Positions 44,446 to 64,000 of a DNA stretch of 64,000 nucleotides are shown one piece after another. The DNA is taken from positions 2,495,173 through 2,559,172 of the forward strand of contig NC_049995.1 in assembly GCF_000003815.2 (NCBI RefSeq), read 5' to 3'. Source of the DNA: Branchiostoma floridae. Its lineage: Eukaryota; Chordata; Leptocardii; Amphioxiformes; Branchiostomatidae. The notes under the pieces are model-generated. The model saw only the letters and a list, made by a program, of their open reading frames with translations, was not told the DNA's origin and searched no databases. Position 1 is the first letter of the stretch, and the number at the start of each line of letters is the position of its first letter. Position numbers and translations under genes: made by a program.

Positions 44446-46479
44446 ATGTTAAAAATCCTCCTTCTTGTGACCGTACTGGTGTACGGGGCGTCCGCACAGG
44501 TTCCTGCGGTTCGCTACGAGGTGACGAAAGGAGTAGACGTATGCGTGCTCGCCAAGTTCGGGCTTTTGCTGTCCGTAAGATACACCAAGGCTGACAACTC
44601 AACGGGGTCTACACCGCTGATGTTCAGGGGAGGCGACACCACCAATACCACAGGTACGTGTGCTGAACATGGTCGCAACGTGGCAACCATGGAAGTCAAC
44701 GACAACCACGAGCTGGGCATGAAGCTAGTTTTCACGAGAAACGAGACCCATCCTCACCGGGTATATTTTCTGTCCGAGTTCGAAGTCTGGTACGCTTACT
44801 CTGAAAACCGCTTCCCCGGTGTACAGCCAGCTCTGATCGGTACAACGGGATCCGAGAAGGTCTCGAATGTTGAGTGGTTCCAAGCTCCGGAGGAGTACTC
44901 CTACCTGTGCCGATCCGAGCAAAGGAGAACCCTCCAGAAGGACGTGGACATTGTTCTCACCGATCTACAGATCCAGCCTTTCGAAGTGAAGAAGAACGAT
45001 TTTTCACCTCCTATGGAGTGTGCTCTAGACAGCACGCCCGTGCCACCTGTTCATACGACCCTCCCCGCAACCACACCGAAGCCGATACCGCCCCCCGGCC
45101 ATTTCAACCTTACCGATAAAGAGACCGGGGAGGTCTGCCTTTTGCTGCAAGCAGGGGCCAAGTTCTCCATCGACTACGAGACTGAATCGAACACAACGGA
45201 ACGGGCAATGTTCTACCTGCCGTCTGAGGTTACACCGACTGGAAGCTGCGGGCAGAACAGCTCGACATTGACTCTTACGTTCTCCGACGACAACGTCATT
45301 GTCACCGCGAAGTTTGAGGTAGATGGTGAGAAGTTTAATGTAGCCCAACTCATAATGATCTACGTTGAGAAATCGCCACTATTTCCTAACGCCAAGATCA
45401 ACAATGAAACTCGCGCCCTTACCTACACCCCGAAACTCGGGCCCCTTGCCGATCTCGGAGATTCCTTCCGTTGCAACAGTGAACAAAAAGTCCCATTTTC
45501 CTCCGCTGCCAACGTTACCATCTACGATCTAAAAATTCAACCGTTTCAAGTTGTGAACGACACATTCGGGGAAGAGACAGTTTGTGATTTAGACATTACA
45601 ACCCCTGCTCCGACCACAACTCCTCAACCAACTACAACTCCTGAACCAACCACAACCGCCGGACCTACAACCCCTGCGCAAACCACACCAGGTAACGGTA
45701 CAACCCCGGGTGTTACAACAACGTCTCTCCCAGAGAACAGCACCACTACACCTGTTACACCCACCATGCCTGCCGCTGAAGGAAAATGGCACGTCTCAGG
45801 CGCAGACGGAAAACCCTGTCTCCTAGCAGACTCCGTCATCCAACTCCAGCTCGTGTACAACATCTCAAAAGAGGAGACAAAAACCGTGACTGTAGATGTC
45901 CCAAGCAACGCCACTGCATGGGGGGCCTGCCAACCAACGATATCACTACTCGCACTAACATTCCAGCCCGGCAACTTTACACTGCACCTCGGCTTTGCTA
46001 AAACCGCGCCACCGCCAAACAACGCCGACTTCGCCCTGGTTCATGTCGGACTCATGTATGAAGAGGATCCCGCCATATTCCCCGGTACCATCACTCCAAA
46101 CAAGAACGTGAATTTGGTAAATCAAACGCTGAACTTGTTCCAGACAGAGGTGGGTAAGTCGTACAGATGCGAGTCCGAGGTGAAAGTGAAGGTCAACAAA
46201 TCGGTAGAAGTTTCGTTCCAGTACACCAAGATCCAGCCGTTTAACGTGGAGGGCGGCAAGTTTGGAGAGGAGTCGGTGTGTTCGGAAGATGTCCCAACGA
46301 TTCCACCGCCTACTGCAACCAGCAGACCCGCAACGACGCATCAGCCGCACCACGGCGGCAACGGAGGCGCCATCGCCGCCGGAGTGTTGGTACCTCTCGT
46401 GTGCATCGTTCTCGCCGTAGCTGGCTACCTTTACTACCGCAGAAGGAGAGGGATGGGCGCCCCTTACAAGAGTTTGTAA
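44446..46479 (+). CDS. LAMP: LAMP-type lysosomal membrane glycoprotein with three luminal domains
   Basis: Intronless, 677 aa. ATG at 44446 (AACCATG) gives a clean signal peptide MLKILLLVTVLVYGASA; an in-frame ATG at 44326 would put 40 residues before it and is less likely. Three LAMP luminal domains (~20-200, ~220-380, ~440-615), each with four cysteines in the same order (for example VCVLAKF, GTCAEH, YLCRSE, MECALD) and the closing IQPFEV/IQPFQV/IQPFNV. The second linker is Pro/Thr-rich like the LAMP hinge. About 16 N-glycosylation sequons. One membrane helix, then a short tail RRRRGMGAPYKSL ending in a YxxΦ sorting signal (YKSL). Vertebrate LAMP1/2 have two luminal domains, so three is unusual. 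Role inferred: lysosomal/late endosomal membrane. Confidence 0.85.
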   Translation: MLKILLLVTVLVYGASAQVPAVRYEVTKGVDVCVLAKFGLLLSVRYTKADNSTGSTPLMFRGGDTTNTTGTCAEHGRNVATMEVNDNHELGMKLVFTRNETHPHRVYFLSEFEVWYAYSENRFPGVQPALIGTTGSEKVSNVEWFQAPEEYSYLCRSEQRRTLQKDVDIVLTDLQIQPFEVKKNDFSPPMECALDSTPVPPVHTTLPATTPKPIPPPGHFNLTDKETGEVCLLLQAGAKFSIDYETESNTTERAMFYLPSEVTPTGSCGQNSSTLTLTFSDDNVIVTAKFEVDGEKFNVAQLIMIYVEKSPLFPNAKINNETRALTYTPKLGPLADLGDSFRCNSEQKVPFSSAANVTIYDLKIQPFQVVNDTFGEETVCDLDITTPAPTTTPQPTTTPEPTTTAGPTTPAQTTPGNGTTPGVTTTSLPENSTTTPVTPTMPAAEGKWHVSGADGKPCLLADSVIQLQLVYNISKEETKTVTVDVPSNATAWGACQPTISLLALTFQPGNFTLHLGFAKTAPPPNNADFALVHVGLMYEEDPAIFPGTITPNKNVNLVNQTLNLFQTEVGKSYRCESEVKVKVNKSVEVSFQYTKIQPFNVEGGKFGEESVCSEDVPTIPPPTATSRPATTHQPHHGGNGGAIAAGVLVPLVCIVLAVAGYLYYRRRRGMGAPYKSL

Positions 46480-46574
46480 TGATCTAAACAATCAAACATT
46501 TTATCAAACAATGTCTGTTAATCTTGTAAAGTAGAAATGACAACCCTCTTTGATATTCTATGAAAATATCCAAG

Positions 46575-47375
46575 CTGGCTACCTTTACTATAGCGCAGGA
46601 GAGGAATGAGCGCCCCTTACAAGAGTTTGGAATAATTTAAACAAACATTTCATGAAGGTAAATAATGTCTGATAAAATTGTTAAGTTGAAATGAGAACCA
46701 TCTTCAAAGTTCGATGAAAATATCCAGCCTGGCTACCTTTACTATAGCACAGAAGGATAAATAGGAGAAGTAATAATTTAAACAGTCAAACATTTCATGA
46801 AGGTAAATAATGTCTGATAAAATTGTAAAGTTGAAATGAGACCCATCTTCCGATATTCTATGAAAATATCGAAGTTGTCACTTTCATGGTACCCATCTTC
46901 CTCGCAATAGCCTGGTAATACCCCCCCCCCCCCGTTACATTAGGCGAAAATCAATCGGACGACAAGTCTGCGAGCTCTAAAATTACGAGGAGGCATGATC
47001 CTGCTGTCGACGAAGAAATGGCACAGTTCCCCCCTTCCCGTCAGGGTCATGCCTCCTCGTAATTTAGAGCTCGCAGACTCGTCGTCCGATTGATTTTCGC
47101 CTAATGTTAGGGGGGAATTACCAAACCCCAGCCCGATCTCAAGTATCTATCGTGCAACACGAAAGATATTTGAGGTTGGGGTATGGTGTCCAGGCTATCC
47201 TCGCAATAGCTAGCTCGGTTCCTTTGCTATCGCAGGAGAGGAGTAGGTTCCCTTACAAGAGTTTGTAATGATATTATCGAACAACCAACTATTGTTATCA
47301 TAAATGGCAAACAATGTCTGTTAATCTTGTTAAGTTGAAATGACAAACACCTTTGATATTTCGTGAAAATATCCA
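46575..47375 (+). repeat. Three degenerate tandem copies of the LAMP 3' end
   Basis: Unit 46421-46574 (last membrane-helix codons, tail, stop and ~95 bp of 3' UTR) recurs at 46575 and 46729 (period 154 bp), and in decayed form at about 47200-47375. CGCCCCTTACAAGAGTTTG is kept in the first copy and CCTTACAAGAGTTTGTAATG in the last. A MITE separates copies 3 and 4. Confidence 0.88.
46912..47122. mobile_element. MITE with long inverted repeats
   Basis: GGTAATACCCCCC ... GGGGGGAATTACC outer arms. Inner CATTAGGCGAAAATCAATCG pairs with CGATTGATTTTCGCCTAATG, extending through GAGCTCTAAAATTACGAGG. The arms run to nearly 90 bp. It shares ACGAGGAGGCATGA with the 55027-55572 element. Inserted among the LAMP 3' copies. 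Confidence 0.85.
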
Positions 47376-48316
47376 AGTTGTTATATTCGGGATAGTCATT
47401 TATGACTAGCCTGACTAAAATCAAGCCCCTAGCGGCCGGCCCTACAATTGGGGGTCATTAAGCCCAGCCGGCGAGAGCTTGTGTAAACACAGGCTAATTT
47501 ATGACAATCACTCATTTCCGAAAACAACGCATTTCCCCAGAATGTTCATCTCAATCAGTGTAAGTATGAAATATTATAAAACATTCCTTATTACAACAGT
47601 GAAGATAAACAATGAATATGTGGCAAGGACGGAGATTACAAGTCTGCGTCTCAGGGACTTTGGTCTGTTGAGTTTGTCCAGCCCACAACAACATTTGCGT
47701 TAGAGGTTTTTACTGTTAAACATTAATCAGCAAGGACGATGCGGATATGGTGAAGAAAAGTGTCTACAGCACAGGAAGAATAGCTGAAATGTCAAGCTAA
47801 ATATGGATCTTGAAGAAGTCAAAGACGAAAATGGACAAACCAGAAACAATCCTTGTGGATGGAACTTCTGAACAGTTGGAAACAAACAGTAATTTGTGAT
47901 AGCAATAAAGTGGCGTAAGGTGCTGATCATAAAGGAAGACATCCTCTGGACTTTTCATTCAATTTGCTCATGTCTCTTTTTTTGTTTTAACATAGACCAA
48001 GGCTTGAACATAGACACACACAGTGACTCAGACACACATGTACACACACTCACACTCACACACACATTAACAGGTTATCGTAGAAAACAAGTACAAAATC
48101 TAATAAACACATGAAAGTGTGTGCTTTAGAATCACCCCTTTCTATAATCTCGAAGCAAATCTCTCGGTTGGTAAGCCAGCATCCATGGGCAGAAACACTA
48201 TCCATGGGTTGGTGTAGAATAGTTGGTTAGTTCTTCCTCATGGACCTTTACAAGTAATAATTCATCATTAACAAACAACACCGCACAACACAAGGCATTC
48301 AACTTCACAGCACACA
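47376..48316. other. Convergent intergenic region
   Basis: Between the LAMP-like and ABCC genes. AATAAA at 47905-47910 could end the LAMP transcript. A (CACACT)-type tract lies at about 48015-48065. No exon recognised. Confidence 0.45.
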
Positions 48317-48322
48317 TTTATT
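48317..48322 (-). terminator. Candidate polyadenylation signal of the ABCC gene
   Basis: AATAAA on the minus strand (TTTATT on plus), about 530 bp after the stop codon at 48855. Confidence 0.45.
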
Positions 48323-48737
48323 AAGTAGTAGATTTCAAGCAAACAATAATAGTAATACAGTAGTAGGTACCAGCAAGGTTCAACAATATACGTAAAAATC
48401 AGCCTAAGTTTATCAAATCATATGCTAACCACATTTACATACAATGTATATGATACTAATGTATCCATCTATATAATATATATATGGGGCAGACACTCTC
48501 AATATATAATTATGATATAATGCCACAGCCAAATATACAAAATGTATCCCCAAATGGCAATTCAATAGAATGATAAAGGTGATAAATATTCACCAAAACT
48601 TATACACTGTATTTTATGAGTTTGAAAACACTTCTAGCATACTTTGTGCATACTGGTAAAAGGTTTATTTTGTTTTATCGTCTAGTTGCCCTCCCTGTTA
48701 CTTTGCCTTTTGTTCTCGGGAGCCAAGTGTGACACAG

Positions 48738-48815
48738 GTTTGACAGTTTTCTTTTAAGATACAATAGCCAGATTTATCTAGCTTCCCTTGACAAGTGCTG
48801 AGAAGAGACTGTTGG
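48738..48815 (-). repeat. Tandem copy of the ABCC 3' coding end and stop
   Basis: About 77 bp period. The copy again reads NSLFSALVKGS and a TAG, exactly as the coding copy at 48855-48893, followed by the same ATAAATCTGGCTATTGTATC-like 3' UTR. It lies downstream of the stop codon on the minus strand. Confidence 0.9.
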
Positions 48816-48854
48816 TTTGACAGTTTTGTTTTAAGATACAATAGCCAGATTTGT

Positions 48855-63712
<14,858 letters not shown>

Positions 63713-63746
63713 CTGTGGAAAAACAAAATCAACACTTACTGACAAA

Positions 63747-63863
63747 CTAAATGACAGGGAGGGCAGGTATAAGGAACCAGGGCGTGACCACGGCGTTCAC
63801 TACTACAGCAGCCAGGCACTGCAGGGTGCCAGACACCACCGACATGATGCTGGGTGATATTTT
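63747..63863 (-). repeat. Partial tandem copy 2 of the ABCC exon 63712-63555
   Basis: Contains the CCACAG acceptor and the first ~35 codons of the exon (starts KISPSIMSVVSGTLQCL), then runs into intron sequence and a stop after IPALPVI. Against the real exon there are about ten synonymous changes and one amino-acid change (L to V). Period about 151 bp. Confidence 0.85.
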
Positions 63864-63912
63864 CTGTGGAAAAACAAAATCAACACTAGTAGTAGTAGTA
63901 CTGACACACTAA

Positions 63913-64000
63913 ATGACAGGGAGGGCAGGTATGTGGAACCAGGGGGTGACCACATCATTCACTACTACAGCAGCCAGACACTGCAGAGTGCCGGACACTA
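63913..64000 (-). repeat. Partial tandem copy 3 of the same ABCC exon (cut by window end)
   Basis: Same arrangement as copy 2, about 162 bp further, with an AGTAGTAGTAGTA expansion between. It has at least two amino-acid differences (A to D, L to H), so it looks more decayed. Confidence 0.75.

Overview
The window looks like nuclear DNA of a cephalochordate (amphioxus, Branchiostoma-like). The genes are metazoan and intron-split, and the vertebrate-style families are present as single pro-orthologues (one E2F1/2/3-type gene, one sulfonylurea-receptor-type ABCC gene). An LRR-Ig receptor is present, and the introns are packed with small inverted-repeat elements, hAT-like MITEs, non-LTR retrotransposons and minisatellites. 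The species call is inference; no homology search was run.

Layout: 108-9171 (minus) holds the 5' part of an MBOAT1/2-type lysophospholipid acyltransferase, seven exons recognised. 9172-12414 is a head-to-head intergenic region with four ~530 bp tandem units, followed by a short E2F promoter carrying two E2F-type sites. 12415-22474 (plus) is a complete nine-exon E2F1/2/3-type gene containing an AT-AC (U12-type) intron. Seven degenerate copies of its last coding segment follow. 25837-29554 is a small inverted-repeat element interrupted by a full-length CR1/L2-group non-LTR retrotransposon with an open ORF. 33407-37380 (plus) is an intronless LRR-Ig transmembrane receptor with a long tandem-repeat cytoplasmic tail that carries two frameshifts. 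40520-42625 (plus) is a three-exon TMEM26-like gene. 44446-46479 (plus) is an intronless LAMP-type lysosomal membrane protein with three luminal domains. 48855-63712 (minus, continuing past the window end) is the 3' part of an ABCC8/9 (SUR)-type ABC transporter, nine exons, whose introns hold an RTE-like retroelement, a paired direct-repeat element, MITEs and a tRNA-derived SINE.

The most unusual signal is shared by genes that have nothing else in common. Short tandem duplications sit exactly on exon edges or on the stop-codon end of the coding sequence. The stop-containing 3' coding tail is tandemly repeated in E2F (7 extra copies), TMEM26-like (1), LAMP-like (3) and ABCC (1). Exon-edge copies occur at MBOAT exons 2 and 6, at the E2F U12 acceptor, and at three ABCC exons. 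The MBOAT exon 6 donor has apparently seeded a ~1.8 kb minisatellite with about 22 copies of the splice-site sequence. Exon-intron-spanning 'mirage' minisatellites have, as I recall, been reported in amphioxus genes; the extension to stop-codon tails across several neighbouring genes is what looks worth following up.
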